A stretch of 64,000 nucleotides of DNA from Streptomyces zhihengii (GTDB taxonomy: Bacteria > Actinomycetota > Actinomycetes > Streptomycetales > Streptomycetaceae): NCBI RefSeq assembly GCF_016919245.1, contig NZ_JAFEJA010000001.1, positions 3,643,501 to 3,707,500 on the forward strand, given 5' to 3'. Positions 7,564 to 16,887 of this stretch are shown here, piece after piece. Each line of letters begins with the position of its first letter. Within the stretch, counting starts at the first letter, position 1. Made by a program: the position numbers and the translations under genes. The notes beneath the pieces are model-generated. The model was not told the origin of the DNA and did not search any database. It was given only the letters and a program-made list of their open reading frames with translations.

Positions 7564-10086
7564 TCAGACGCGCGAGGCTTCGCGGGAACGGTCCGTGCCT
7601 CCCTTGCAGTTCTTGCCCTTGCAGGGCTCGCCGCGCTCGTTGTCGAGTTCGACGGTGACGCCCCGGTCGCTGTTCTCCTCGGTCACCTCGTACGGGCCGG
7701 TGACGGGGTTGCCGGGGAGGACGTAGCCCTCCGGCACCGCGGTCTCGACGAGGTAGTACTCACCGAGCGGCAGGTCGCCGAAGACGCACCGTCCCGCCTC
7801 GTCGGTGGAGCAGCCCGCGTCGGCGCGGGTGTCGGGGTCCGTGCCGGTCCGCTGCAGTCCGTCGACACCGTTCGTCTCGCGCCACAGCTCGAAGACGGCC
7901 CCGGCCAGCAGGGCGCCGTTCTTGGCGTCCGACTTCACCACGGTGAGCGAACCCGTGGCCGGGGGCTCGGGCGTGCGGGTGTTCTCGACCTCGGCCTGGA
8001 CACCGGTACCGGCGTTCTGCGCCGTCAGCACCAGGGGACCGAAGACGTTCGGGTCCGGCAGCGGGTAGCCACTGGGGGCTTCCGTCTCACGCCAGTAGTA
8101 CGTCCCCGCCAGGACCAGCCGGGAGCAGATCCCGGATGCGGGGGTCGCGCAGGTCGTGACCAGCGTGTCCGGGTCCGTCCCGCCGGTCTGCAGACCCGTG
8201 ACGTCGTTCGTCTCGCGCCACAGCTCGAACTCCGCACCCGCCAACGGCTCACCCGACTCCGCGTCCGTCTTCAGCACCCGCACCTGACCCGTCGTCGGCG
8301 GCAGGGGGGACTGCGTGTTCACGGCCTCCACCTGGACACCGGAATCCGCGTTGTCGCTGTTCAGCTCCACCGGACCGAAGACGTTCGGGTCGGGCAGCCG
8401 GTAACCGTCGGGCGCCTCCGTCTCACGCCAGTAGTACGTGCCCGTCGTCGTGGTGGCCGAGCACACCCCCGTGGCCGGCGTCGTGCAGGTCGTGACCAGC
8501 GTGTCCGGGTCCGTCCCGCCGGTCTGCAGACCCGTGACGTCGTTCGTCTCGCGCCACAGCTCGAACTCCGCACCCGCCAACGGCTCACCCGACTCCGCGT
8601 CCGTCTTCAGCACCCGCACCTGACCCGTCGTCGGAGGCAGGGGGGACTGCGTGTTCACGGCCTCCACCTGGACACCGGAATCCGCGTTGTCGCTGTTCAG
8701 CTCCACCGGACCGAAGACGTTCGGGTCCGGCAGCCGGTAACCGTCGGGCGCCTCCGTCTCACGCCAGTAGTACGTGCCCGTCGTCGTGGTGGCCGAGCAC
8801 ACCCCCGTGGCCGGCGTCGTGCAGGTCGTGACCAGCGTGTCCGGGTCCGTCCCGCCGGTCTGCAGACCCGTGACGTCGTTCGTCTCGCGCCACAGCTCGA
8901 ACTCCGCACCCGCCAACGGCTCACCCGACTCCGCGTCCGTCTTCAGCACCCGCACCTGACCCGTCGTCGGCGGCGGCGTGTCGCAGTCGGGAAGGTCCCC
9001 GTCGAAGGGGTAGGCGTGGAACTCCTGGCCGCCCCCGCCGCCGGCCGGGCTCGTGTGGGTGAGCGAACCGGTGGTGAAGAAGCGTCCGTTGATCCCCGGG
9101 AGACTCACCGTGGTCAGGGAGGACTGCTCCCCCATCAGGAAACTGCCCTGGAACTGTCCGGTGCCCGTCAATTCGACGGTCGTCGCGTCGGGGTAGTTCC
9201 ACAGAAGCCTCTCGCGGTAGGCGTTCAGCGGGTCGGTGGCATCGTCGATGCCACCGCTGTACGTGTTCAGGACCCGGTCCGTCCCGAAGACGTTGACCAG
9301 GACGGTCGCGTCGGCCGGGATCCCGGCGAAGACGACGCCCTGCTGGCCTCCTCCGGCCGCGACCATGTCGAAGTCGACGTTGAAGACCTGCAGAGCGGAC
9401 GTCCCGTCACCGGTGAACAGTGTCTGGGAGCCCTGGTTGACCGCGGTGCCGGTCGGCGTCCGGCGCTGCCCGTCCACCCTCGCGTAGCACCGGCTGGCCG
9501 CGGTGAGTTCGTCGCGCAGCCCTGCGTACGGGTCGACGGCGTCCGGGTCGGGCTGCGGTTCGCCGGTGATCGTTCCGGAGAGGGTGCCCGCGTACCGCAC
9601 GATCCCGCGCTCGCCGTCCAGACCCCCGGTGGTGTCCAGCGTCTGGCCGGGGGCGACGGTGACGTCTCCGCCCGTCGTCAGGAAGGGCGTGTCGACGGAG
9701 GGCGGCACACGCGATCCGACCCCCGCGATGCCGAGGTTGTAGTTGCCCCCGGCCGCGGTGTCCTTGTTCTGGTCGAAGGCGTCGAGCACGACGACCCGGC
9801 CCTCGGCCTCCGCCGCACGGCCACGCACCAGGAAGTCGTCGCCCACGAAGATGTTGATCCCGTCGTCCCGGCCCGCGAACGGACCGTTGCCGATCCCGGG
9901 GAACGGGTCGGGGCAGGATCCCGGGACGCAGGGACCGAGCCCCCCTGGCAGCGGTGCGGCCTGTGCCGGAGCGGCACCCGGCCCGATCGTGAGCACGGGC
10001 ACCACGGTGGCCAGCACGGCGCAGGCGGCACCGCTGGACAGCGCGCGTTTGCGCAGTGCGGAGAGGCGCTTGGCGAGGGAGTACAT
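7564..10086 (-). CDS. Secreted CnaB/SpaA-repeat surface protein
   Basis: Exported protein of 840 residues. The signal peptide (about 1-43, ending GAAPAQAAP) is followed by a region to about 290 that fits the choice-of-anchor A domain, then a spacer, then four SpaA/CnaB domains at about 372-483, 484-595, 596-707 and 708-820. In each domain the Lys of VLKTDAESG or VVKSDAKNG, the Glu of RETEAP or VETAVP, and the Asn before the next linker match the residues that form intramolecular isopeptide bonds in this fold. Domains 1 and 2 are virtually identical. The C-terminus ends CKGKNCKGG and 9 more residues: no LPxTG-like sortase motif, hydrophobic segment or charged tail. Probably a wall-associated or released adhesin or scaffold. 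ATG at 10086. Confidence 0.85.
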   Translation of the reverse strand: MYSLAKRLSALRKRALSSGAACAVLATVVPVLTIGPGAAPAQAAPLPGGLGPCVPGSCPDPFPGIGNGPFAGRDDGINIFVGDDFLVRGRAAEAEGRVVVLDAFDQNKDTAAGGNYNLGIAGVGSRVPPSVDTPFLTTGGDVTVAPGQTLDTTGGLDGERGIVRYAGTLSGTITGEPQPDPDAVDPYAGLRDELTAASRCYARVDGQRRTPTGTAVNQGSQTLFTGDGTSALQVFNVDFDMVAAGGGQQGVVFAGIPADATVLVNVFGTDRVLNTYSGGIDDATDPLNAYRERLLWNYPDATTVELTGTGQFQGSFLMGEQSSLTTVSLPGINGRFFTTGSLTHTSPAGGGGGQEFHAYPFDGDLPDCDTPPPTTGQVRVLKTDAESGEPLAGAEFELWRETNDVTGLQTGGTDPDTLVTTCTTPATGVCSATTTTGTYYWRETEAPDGYRLPDPNVFGPVELNSDNADSGVQVEAVNTQSPLPPTTGQVRVLKTDAESGEPLAGAEFELWRETNDVTGLQTGGTDPDTLVTTCTTPATGVCSATTTTGTYYWRETEAPDGYRLPDPNVFGPVELNSDNADSGVQVEAVNTQSPLPPTTGQVRVLKTDAESGEPLAGAEFELWRETNDVTGLQTGGTDPDTLVTTCATPASGICSRLVLAGTYYWRETEAPSGYPLPDPNVFGPLVLTAQNAGTGVQAEVENTRTPEPPATGSLTVVKSDAKNGALLAGAVFELWRETNGVDGLQRTGTDPDTRADAGCSTDEAGRCVFGDLPLGEYYLVETAVPEGYVLPGNPVTGPYEVTEENSDRGVTVELDNERGEPCKGKNCKGGTDRSREASRV
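7965..8973 (-). repeat. 336-bp in-gene tandem repeat (three copies)
   Basis: Three consecutive 336-bp units, each encoding one 112-residue CnaB domain, begin at about 8973, 8637 and 8301 reading leftwards. The first two differ at only a few bases. The third is identical for its first half and diverged in its second half, which suggests recent duplication or gene conversion. Confidence 0.9.
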
Positions 10087-10284
10087 ACGCCGATGCTCGG
10101 CGCGGCCGGGGAGCCAGACCGGTCATGACACGATCAGTTGATCCGAACGACCGCGATACCACCCGATCGAAGCCCTGGATGGCCCATCGACCGGCACCGC
10201 CACCGGCACCCCCGCCCTGCGGGCACCGCTCCCCACCGAGCCCGCCTCCGCCCGGAGACGTCCCTGACCACGGGCGAATCAGGG

Positions 10285-10866
10285 CTACGGGCGGGTCCAG
10301 CCCGCCTCCCGCCCGGTGAGAGCCAGCAGCCGGTCGAGGCCGGAGACCTCCGCCTCCCCGCCGGGAAGCGGTCGCTCCTCACCGAACATCCCCATCGACC
10401 GTGCCGTCGGGGCGAGTTGCGAGAACGCGGTCGTCACCTCGGTCACGGTGAGGGGGTCGGGGGCGTACGGCTGCTCCGTGGCGCGGGCCAGGTCCCAGCC
10501 GTGGACGACAAGATCACCCAGCGCCATCCGCCCCACCAGGGCGGCAGGCATGTCCATGGCCCCCGTCGTGCCTTCGTCGGCGCCGGGCACGGCCCACGCC
10601 TCGGTCAGGGCACGCGCCTGTGCGCCGAAGTCCGACCGCCAGTCACCGTGGCCGACGAACCGCGGCAGGTCCGAGAAGTCGGCGTCCTTCTTCGCCGCCA
10701 GGCGCTGGAAATTGACGACGACCTGGAAGAGATGGTCGACCAAGGCGCGCACGTCGTACTCGGCGCACGGCGTCGGGCCCGCAAGCTGATCGTCGGTGAT
10801 GCCGCGCACGACGTGGACCGTGTGTCCGGCGGCCCTTTCGAGCAGGTCACTCAGGGTGTTCGTCAT
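10285..10866 (-). CDS. TIGR03086-family protein (DinB/mycothiol-type fold)
   Basis: Cytoplasmic protein of 193 residues matching the TIGR03086 / maleylpyruvate isomerase N-terminal-like group, which has a metal-binding four-helix DinB fold. Visible are PTPCAEYDVRALVDHLFQVV near residue 31, with the typical His on the second helix, and LVVHGWDLARAT further on with the family WDLA signature. Members are often mycothiol-dependent enzymes, but the substrate is unknown. The ATG at 10866 gives MTNTLSDLLERAAG. Divergent from an AraC-type gene 72 bp away, the probable regulator. Confidence 0.85.
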   Translation of the reverse strand: MTNTLSDLLERAAGHTVHVVRGITDDQLAGPTPCAEYDVRALVDHLFQVVVNFQRLAAKKDADFSDLPRFVGHGDWRSDFGAQARALTEAWAVPGADEGTTGAMDMPAALVGRMALGDLVVHGWDLARATEQPYAPDPLTVTEVTTAFSQLAPTARSMGMFGEERPLPGGEAEVSGLDRLLALTGREAGWTRP

Positions 10867-10925
10867 GGGGCGACCGTAGGCATCCGACCTCCGCACCGTC
10901 TTGAAGAAACGCGACACCTCCCGGC

Positions 10926-10939
10926 ATAGGATCGAGGAG
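10926..10939 (+). promoter_or_regulatory. Candidate promoter of the AraC gene (leaderless)
   Basis: TAGGAT at 10927-10932 is a good -10 element placed six bases before the GTG at 10939, and TTGAAG at 10901-10906 could act as a -35 at a long spacing of 20. Transcription would then start at or next to the start codon, giving a leaderless message. This fits the lack of a usable Shine-Dalgarno: GAGGA abuts the GTG. Confidence 0.4.
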
Positions 10940-11823
10940 TGACAGGGCCGCGGCGGGACACGCGAGGCATCGTCGAGGCGGGGGAACTGTTCTCCCGCGT
11001 GGATTTCCGCCGCCGCGAACCGGCCCCCGCGCTGCGCCCCTTCCTGGAGCACTACTGGCTCATCGACTGGGACCTGCCCGAGCCCTACGCCACCCATGTG
11101 GTGCCGCACCCCTCGGTGAACATGGTCTTCCAGCGCTACGGCGACGAGGAGCCGTGGGCGGAGGTCGCGGGGATCGGCATGGAGCTGTTCACGCAGAAGC
11201 TGACGGGCAGCGGCCGGGTGTGCGGGGTGCAGTTCCGGCCGGGCGGCTTCCGCCCGTTCGCGCCCAACCGGCCGGTGTCGCACTGGACGGGCCGGCGGGT
11301 CCCCCTGCACACGCCGCCCCCGCCCCTGCCCCCGTCCCCGGGGCCGGAGTCCGTAGCCGCGTCCGCGCCGGAGCCGGCGCCGCTGCCGGTGTCACCGGGC
11401 GGGGTGCGGGCCGTCGTCGGGCCGGACGACGAGGACGCCCGGGTCGCCGCCCTCGACGCCCTGCTGCTCGGCCTCGGCCCGCACCCGGCGGCCGTCGACC
11501 GGTCCCTGCGGGCCGTCGCCCTCGTCGACCGTGTCCGTACCGACCGCTCGATCCGCCGGGTGGACGAACTGGCTTCGGCGGAAGGCGCGTCGGCGCGGTC
11601 GCTGCAGCGCCTGTTCGCCGAGCAGGTGGGCGTCGGCCCCAAGTGGGTGATCCTGCGGTACCGGATCCATGAGGCCCTGGAGCGCGCGGAGTCGGGCCAG
11701 GAGCCCGACTGGGCCGCGCTCGCGGACGAGCTCGGCTACAGCGACCAGGCCCACCTGGTCCGGGACTTCACCGCGACGGTGGGCGTGCCGCCCACGGCGT
11801 ACGGCCGCCCCACGGGTGGATGA
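10939..11823 (+). CDS. AraC-family transcriptional regulator
   Basis: Regulator of 294 residues. The N-terminal half (FLEHYWLIDWDLPEPYATHVVPHPSVNMVF) is the beta-rich sensing domain typical of AraC proteins near DinB-type genes (DUF6597-like). A Pro-rich segment around residues 123-155 is an insertion or linker. The C-terminal AraC HTH covers about 200-290 (VDELASAEGASARSLQRLF, then LADELGYSDQAHLVRDF, the second helix-turn-helix). It is divergent from the TIGR03086 gene, which it probably controls. The start at the first GTG is uncertain; an in-frame GTG at 10999 is the alternative. Confidence 0.85.
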   Translation: MTGPRRDTRGIVEAGELFSRVDFRRREPAPALRPFLEHYWLIDWDLPEPYATHVVPHPSVNMVFQRYGDEEPWAEVAGIGMELFTQKLTGSGRVCGVQFRPGGFRPFAPNRPVSHWTGRRVPLHTPPPPLPPSPGPESVAASAPEPAPLPVSPGGVRAVVGPDDEDARVAALDALLLGLGPHPAAVDRSLRAVALVDRVRTDRSIRRVDELASAEGASARSLQRLFAEQVGVGPKWVILRYRIHEALERAESGQEPDWAALADELGYSDQAHLVRDFTATVGVPPTAYGRPTGG

Positions 11824-11984
11824 CCGGCCTCACCGGCCTTCCGCGGCGCAGCGCCTCGTTCCGCTGCCTCACCTCCCTGCCTCCCTGCTCCGCTCCGGCG
11901 TTCCCGGCCCCCTCCAACCCCTCCCGCGACGATCGACTAATGCCCTAGGGTGATCAAACCATTAATCATGGAGGGGGTTCATTC

Positions 11985-12737
11985 ATGCTGCTCGCCCACA
12001 TCAGCGACCTGCACCTGGACGGCGACGCCAGGGCGACCGACCGCGCCGCCCGCACGGTGACCTATCTCAACTCCCTCACCCGGCAGCCCGACGCCGTCCT
12101 GGTGACGGGTGACATCGCCGACCACGGCGCACCCGAGGAGTACCGGCTCGCGGCGGAGCTGCTGTCCGGCCTGAGCTCGCCCCACTTCACCTGCCCCGGC
12201 AACCACGACGACCGCGCCGCCTACCGCGAGGTCCTCCTCGGCGCCGCCCCCGGGACGGCGACCTCGGAGCCCGTGAACCGACTGCACCTCGCCGGCGGCC
12301 ACGCCCTCCTGATGTGCGACTCGACGATCCCCGGCGAAGACCCGGGGCTCTTCGACGACGAGACGCTGAGCTGGCTGGAGCGCACCCTCGACGACCTGGG
12401 CGATACCCCGGCGCTGCCCGCCTTCCACCACCCGCCCGCGGTGATCCACCACCCCTATCTGGACTCGACCAACCTCACGAACGCGGACCGCCTGGCCCGG
12501 GTGCTGACCGGCCGGACGAACATCCCGGCCGTCCTCACCGGACACGCGCACACCCCCGCGGCCACCACCTTCGCCGGGCTGCCGCTCCTCATCGCCCCCG
12601 GTGTCGTCTCGACCGTGCGCCTGCCCTGGGAGCCCGGCGAGACGCTCACCGACCGCGACGCCCCGCCCGCCGTCGCGTTCCATGTACTCGGTGAGGCCGC
12701 CTCCCCCGTGGTGACGCATTTCCGCTTCGTCCCCTGA
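11985..12737 (+). CDS. Metallophosphoesterase (CpdA-like)
   Basis: Calcineurin-like phosphoesterase of 250 residues. All metal-ligand blocks are present in order: ISDLHLD (Asp8, His10), VTGDIADHG, CPGNHDD, FHHPP and LTGHAHTP. This set fits class III cyclic-nucleotide phosphodiesterases (CpdA/Rv0805-like), so hydrolysis of cAMP or another phosphodiester is likely. The ATG at 11985 has GGAGGGGG at 11970-11977. The upstream DNA from 11930 is AT-rich for this genome (ATCAAACCATTAATCATGG) and probably carries the promoter. Confidence 0.9.
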   Translation: MLLAHISDLHLDGDARATDRAARTVTYLNSLTRQPDAVLVTGDIADHGAPEEYRLAAELLSGLSSPHFTCPGNHDDRAAYREVLLGAAPGTATSEPVNRLHLAGGHALLMCDSTIPGEDPGLFDDETLSWLERTLDDLGDTPALPAFHHPPAVIHHPYLDSTNLTNADRLARVLTGRTNIPAVLTGHAHTPAATTFAGLPLLIAPGVVSTVRLPWEPGETLTDRDAPPAVAFHVLGEAASPVVTHFRFVP

Positions 12738-12751
12738 CCGGCCGCGGGCCA

Positions 12752-12787
12752 CCGGCGGCCGGTCACCATCCGGCGGCCGGCCGCCGG
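12752..12787. terminator. Possible hairpin after the phosphoesterase gene
   Basis: CCGGCGGCCGG at 12752-12762 pairs with CCGGCCGCCGG at 12777-12787 around a 14-base loop. It is GC-rich and could act as a terminator, but the loop is large. Confidence 0.35.
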
Positions 12788-12925
12788 GGGCACGCGCCCG
12801 TCGGCTCATCGGCGCGAGGGCCGCCGCCCGAGCACGCCCACCACCGCAGGTCCCGCGAACCGGCCCTACGGCCGCGGCCCGCAATCCGCTGGCTGGAGCG
12901 GTGCGCCCGGTGACATGCTGACGGC

Positions 12926-13705
12926 GTGAACGGACCGGAGATCACCTTCAGCGTCGCCCCCGAGCTGCGCCTCTTCGTCCCCTCGGACCGCCGCCGGGGA
13001 CGGACCACCGTGGTCACGGACGGCTCGTCGACCCTGGGCCATGTCGTCGAGTCCCTGGGGGTGCCGCTGACGGAGGCGGGCCGTCTGCTGGTCGACGGCT
13101 CCCCGGTGCCGGTCTCGCACATCCCGCGCGAGGGAGAGCACGTCGACGTGCTCGGTGTGGCACGCCCCCAGCAGGTACCCGGCGCTCCCCTCCGCTTCCT
13201 CCTCGACGTCCACCTCGGCACGCTCGCCCGCCGGCTGCGGCTCCTCGGCGTGGATGCCGCGTACGAGAACGAGGACATCGGCGACCCCGCCCTCGCCGCG
13301 CTCTCCGCGAAGGAGCGGCGCGTCCTGCTCTCCCGCGACCGGGGGCTGCTGCGGCGCCGCGAGATCTGGGCCGGCGCCTACGTCTACAGCGACCGCCCCG
13401 ATGACCAGCTCACCGATGTACTGGAGCGGTTCGCCCCGGCGCTGGCGCCCTGGACCAGGTGCACCGCGTGCAACGGCCCGCTGCGGGAGGCCGACAAGGA
13501 CTCCGTGCAGAACAGACTGGAGCAGGGGACGCAGCGCTCCTACGACGTCTTCGCGCAGTGCACGGCGTGCGAACGCGTCTACTGGCGGGGCGCCCACCAC
13601 GCCAACCTGGAGGCGATCGTCGAGTCGGCGATGCGGACGGCCGGCACCACCACCCGCGGGGACGCCTCCGTCGGCCCCGGCCAGGGCCCCGCACCCGCCG
13701 CCTGA
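12926..13705 (+). CDS. Mut7-C ubiquitin-like/RNase domain protein
   Basis: Protein of 259 residues in two parts. The first ~75 residues (ITFSVAPELRLFVP, then VEHVDVLGV-like strands) fit a Mut7-C ubiquitin-like beta-grasp. Residues ~90-240 fit the Mut7-C RNase domain, a PIN-fold nuclease with FLLDVHLGTLARRLRLLG, YENEDIGD and LLSRDRGLLRR carrying the acidic residues, followed by a zinc ribbon (CTACNGPL and CTACERVYW). The name implies RNA cleavage, but the bacterial role is not established as far as I know. GTG start at 12926. It stands alone between the phosphoesterase and the opposing TetR gene. Confidence 0.88.
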   Translation: MNGPEITFSVAPELRLFVPSDRRRGRTTVVTDGSSTLGHVVESLGVPLTEAGRLLVDGSPVPVSHIPREGEHVDVLGVARPQQVPGAPLRFLLDVHLGTLARRLRLLGVDAAYENEDIGDPALAALSAKERRVLLSRDRGLLRRREIWAGAYVYSDRPDDQLTDVLERFAPALAPWTRCTACNGPLREADKDSVQNRLEQGTQRSYDVFAQCTACERVYWRGAHHANLEAIVESAMRTAGTTTRGDASVGPGQGPAPAA

Positions 13706-13754
13706 CCCGGCTGCCCGCGGGGCACCCCGCCACCCGTCCCGGCCGTCCGCCGCC

Positions 13755-14330
13755 TCAGGGAGCCTCGGCCGTGAGGTACCGCTGCACCGTGGGCGCCAGC
13801 CAACGGACCACCTCCTCCCTGTCCATGTCCACGGCGGGCGGCAGACACAGGACATAGCGGGCCAGCGCCATGCCGAGGATCTGCGAGGCGACCAGCGCCG
13901 CCCGGCGCGGGGCGTCCGCCGGGTCGGGTGACATGCCCGCCGCGATCGGCCCGAGCTGGTCCCTGAAGATCGACCGCGCGCGCTCCGCCGCCACCGGATT
14001 GGTCACCGCCGCGCGCAGCAGGGCCGTCAGCACCTCGTCCTGCTCCCACCGGTCGAGGAAGTGGGAGACCAGGACGGCACCCGCGTGCTTCCCGGGCAGG
14101 GCCCCGAGCCCCGGCAGCCTCAGATCGAACTCGGAGGCCGCGGCGAACAGCCCCTCCTTGTTGCCGTAGTACCGCATGACCATCGAGGGGTCGATGCCCG
14201 CGTCACGCGCTATGGCCCGGATCGTCGCCCGCTCGTACCCGTCGGCGGCGAACCTCTCACGCGCGGCTTCGAGGATCGCGGCCTTCGTGGCATCGGAGCG
14301 GCGCGGACCGCCGGCTGCTTCCGTCGTCAT
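13755..14330 (-). CDS. TetR-family repressor
   Basis: Repressor of 191 residues. The N-terminal HTH (TIRAIARDAGIDPSMVMRYYGNKEGLF, about 36-62) is canonical. The C-terminal domain (SHFLDRWEQDEVLTALLRAAVTNPVAAERAR) fits the TetR_C group found in many streptomycete repressors. It is divergent from a FAD monooxygenase gene. The intervening 148 bp hold at least four copies of the palindrome CAACA-NN-CGTTG, presumably its operators. Such pairs commonly respond to a drug or aromatic compound that the monooxygenase modifies; this is inferred. Confidence 0.9.
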   Translation of the reverse strand: MTTEAAGGPRRSDATKAAILEAARERFAADGYERATIRAIARDAGIDPSMVMRYYGNKEGLFAAASEFDLRLPGLGALPGKHAGAVLVSHFLDRWEQDEVLTALLRAAVTNPVAAERARSIFRDQLGPIAAGMSPDPADAPRRAALVASQILGMALARYVLCLPPAVDMDREEVVRWLAPTVQRYLTAEAP

Positions 14331-14345
14331 GCCAACAACTGTAGG

Positions 14346-14430
14346 CCAACAACCGTTGACATCGCCAGACCCCCACGCCTACATTTGCCAACAAGCGTTG
14401 ACCAACAGATGTTGGCCAACAAGCGTTGAC
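14346..14430. promoter_or_regulatory. Array of four TetR operators
   Basis: Four imperfect palindromes of the form CCAACAnnCGTTGaC start at 14346 (CCAACAACCGTTGAC), 14388 (CCAACAAGCGTTGAC), 14402 (CCAACAGATGTTGG) and 14416 (CCAACAAGCGTTGAC). A weaker half site CCAACAAC lies at 14332. The last three are spaced 14 bp apart. Being in the TetR/monooxygenase divergent region, they are its most likely binding sites. Confidence 0.8.
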
Positions 14431-14478
14431 CGATGCGGGCGCCTCCGGGCCCACGTCGCCGACATTCGGGAGGCAGTC

Positions 14479-16005
14479 ATGAGCGGCATCGCCGAGTCAG
14501 GCACCACCGGCGCAGCGGACAGCCAGGGTTCCGCAGGCACGCCGGGCGACGACACCCTTCGCACCGACGTGGTCGTCGTCGGAGCGGGGCCCACCGGACT
14601 GCTGCTCGCAGGAGACCTGGCCGAGGCCGGCGTCGCCGTCACGCTCGTCGAGCGCCGGCCCGCAGGCAGGAGCAACCTCACCCGAGCCTTCGGCGTGCAC
14701 GCCCGCACACTGGAGGCACTCGACGCCCGCGGTCTCGCGGAGGAGCTGGTGGCGACAGGCACCCGGCTGACGACACTCAGTCTCTTCCGCCGTCTCGCCC
14801 TGGACCTCACCGCGTTGCCCTCCCGGTTCCCCTTCCTGCTGATCACTCCGCAGTACGAGGTGGAGCGGCTCCTGGAGCGCCGGGCGCGCGCCGCCGGCGT
14901 CGACTTCCGCCACGGCACCGAGCTGACGGGCCTCGTCCAGCACCCCGCCGCATCCGGCCAGGGGACCGACGCCCCCGGCCACGCCTCCGTCTCCGCCGAG
15001 CTGCGCGCCTGTGACGGCACCCTCACCACTCTCCGGGCCCGCTTCCTCGTCGGTGCCGACGGCCACCGCAGCCCCGTCCGCCAGTCCCTCGGGCTGCCCT
15101 TCCCCGGCGCCTCCGTCATCAACTCCATCGTCCTCGCGGACGTACGCCTCGCCGAGGAGCCCGCCCAGCTCCTCACGGTCAACGGCGCGAACGACACCTT
15201 CGCCTTCATGGCCCCGTTCGGCGACGGCTGGTACCGCGTCATGGGGTGGGACCGCACCCGCCAGGCCGACGACGGCGAGCCCGTCGACCTCGACGAGGTC
15301 CGCGACATCGCCCGCCGCGCGCTGGGCAGCGACTTCGGCATGCACGACGCCCGCTGGATCTCCCGCTTCCACAGCGACGAGCGCCAGGCACCGGCCTACC
15401 GCGTGGGCCAGGTCTTCCTCGCGGGCGACGCCGCCCACGTCCACTCCCCCGCAGGCGGCCAGGGCATGAACACCGGCCTCCAGGACGCCGCCAACCTCTC
15501 GTGGAAGCTGGCCGCCGTCATACGGGGCCAGGCGCCCGACCCCGAGACCCTCCTCGACTCCTACGAGTCGGAGCGCCACCCGGTGGGGCGGGCCGTACTG
15601 CGCAGCAGCGGCGCGATCGTGCGCCTCGCCATGGCCCACACCCCGCTCCAGCGGGCGGCGCGCTCCTTGGCGGCCCGGTTCCTGAACACGGTCCGGCCCG
15701 CGGCCGCCCGGGCGATGGGCATGGTCTCCGGCATCGGCATCGCCTACAGCGCACCACGCGGCGCCCACCCGCTCGCCGGACGACGCGCCCCGGACCTGAA
15801 GCTGGCCGAGGGCCGGCTCTACGAACTGCTGCGCGCGGGCACGTTCGTCCTGATCGAGGCGGCTGACGGAGCCACCGCCACGCCGCCGCCCGCACCTGCC
15901 GGCGTGGTGCGGGCCCACTGGGCGGCCGGGCGGCGCCACCCGGCACTCCTGGTCCGGCCCGACGGTTACATCGCCTGGGCCTCAGGGCGCCGCACGTCAC
16001 TGTGA
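14479..16005 (+). CDS. FAD-dependent monooxygenase (aromatic hydroxylase type)
   Basis: Flavoprotein monooxygenase of 508 residues. Motifs in order are GxGxxG for the FAD ADP moiety (VVVVGAGPTGLLLAGDLAEAGV, about 32-53), the DG motif in FLVGADGHRSPVRQSLG, and the second FAD motif VGQVFLAGDAAHVHSPAGGQGMNTGLQDAANLSWKL in pieces around residue 310-345. The last ~100 residues are the thioredoxin-like C-terminal domain of PheA/TfdB-type hydroxylases, lacking obvious catalytic Cys. Close in layout to rifampicin monooxygenases and polyketide hydroxylases. ATG at 14479 with GGGAGG upstream. Likely repressed by the divergent TetR; detoxification or tailoring chemistry is inferred. Confidence 0.9.
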   Translation: MSGIAESGTTGAADSQGSAGTPGDDTLRTDVVVVGAGPTGLLLAGDLAEAGVAVTLVERRPAGRSNLTRAFGVHARTLEALDARGLAEELVATGTRLTTLSLFRRLALDLTALPSRFPFLLITPQYEVERLLERRARAAGVDFRHGTELTGLVQHPAASGQGTDAPGHASVSAELRACDGTLTTLRARFLVGADGHRSPVRQSLGLPFPGASVINSIVLADVRLAEEPAQLLTVNGANDTFAFMAPFGDGWYRVMGWDRTRQADDGEPVDLDEVRDIARRALGSDFGMHDARWISRFHSDERQAPAYRVGQVFLAGDAAHVHSPAGGQGMNTGLQDAANLSWKLAAVIRGQAPDPETLLDSYESERHPVGRAVLRSSGAIVRLAMAHTPLQRAARSLAARFLNTVRPAAARAMGMVSGIGIAYSAPRGAHPLAGRRAPDLKLAEGRLYELLRAGTFVLIEAADGATATPPPAPAGVVRAHWAAGRRHPALLVRPDGYIAWASGRRTSL

Positions 16006-16122
16006 CCGAGCCGACCCGGCAGCGCCCCGCCGCCCGCCCCGAAGGCGCCCCGCCCTGCCACCGGCCCGATCAGCGGGCCGACCTATCCTGATCCCAGTCC
16101 GACCACACGTGCGAGGAGCCCT

Positions 16123-16887
16123 ATGACCACCGCCGGAACGCCCGTCGCCGTCGTCACCGGAGCCAGCAGCGGCATCGGCGCGGCCACCGCCCGGCAGCTG
16201 GCCGCCGCCGGCTTCCACGTCGTGCTCACCGCCCGGCGCAAGGACCGCATCGAGGCGGTCGCCGCCGAGATCACCGAGGCCGGGCACCAGGCCACCGCCC
16301 AGGCGCTCGACGTCACGGACCGGGAGGCGGTGGACACCTTCGCCGCGTCGCTGAGCCGCTGCGACGTACTGGTCAACAACGCGGGCGGGGCTCTCGGAGC
16401 GGACCCCGTCGCCACCGGCGACCCGGCCGACTGGCGCCGGATGTACGAGGTCAACGTCATCGGGACGCTCCATGTCACCCAGGCCCTGCTCCCCGCGCTC
16501 ACCGACAGCGGCGACGGCACGATCGTCGTGCTCTCCTCCACAGCGGGCCTCTCCACCTACGAGGGCGGCGGTGGCTACGTGGCGGCGAAGCACGGCGAGC
16601 ACGTCCTCGCCGAAACCCTGCGCCTGGAGATCGTCGGCACACCGGTCCGTGTGATCGAGGTGGCCCCCGGCATGGTGAAGACCGACGAGTTCGCCACCAC
16701 CCGCTTCCGTGGCGACACCGACAAGGCGGCCAAGGTCTACGCGGGCGTGGCCGCGCCGCTCACCGCCGACGACGTGGCCGAGACCATCACCTGGGCCGTC
16801 ACCCGGCCGCCCCACGTCAACATCGACCTGCTCGTGGTCCGCCCGCGGGCGCAGGCGTCCAACTCCAAGGTCCACAGGGAGCTGTGA
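16123..16887 (+). CDS. SDR-family oxidoreductase
   Basis: Classical SDR of 254 residues (COG4221-like). Motifs are TGASSGIG at about residue 12, VLVNNAGG, catalytic Ser in VLSSTAG, and Tyr/Lys in YVAAKHGEH. The tail PHVNIDLLVVRPRAQ is typical of clavaldehyde/serine dehydrogenase-like SDRs. NADP(H) is likely because Arg residues follow the second strand (TARRKDR). ATG at 16123 with GAGGAG eight bases upstream. Its stop overlaps the GNAT start, so the two genes are translationally coupled. Confidence 0.92.
   Translation: MTTAGTPVAVVTGASSGIGAATARQLAAAGFHVVLTARRKDRIEAVAAEITEAGHQATAQALDVTDREAVDTFAASLSRCDVLVNNAGGALGADPVATGDPADWRRMYEVNVIGTLHVTQALLPALTDSGDGTIVVLSSTAGLSTYEGGGGYVAAKHGEHVLAETLRLEIVGTPVRVIEVAPGMVKTDEFATTRFRGDTDKAAKVYAGVAAPLTADDVAETITWAVTRPPHVNIDLLVVRPRAQASNSKVHREL

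Noticed and set aside
12926..13705. Toxin of a toxin-antitoxin pair, because of the PIN-like fold
   Set aside because: The Mut7-C layout with ubiquitin-like and zinc-ribbon parts differs from VapC, and no antitoxin gene adjoins it.
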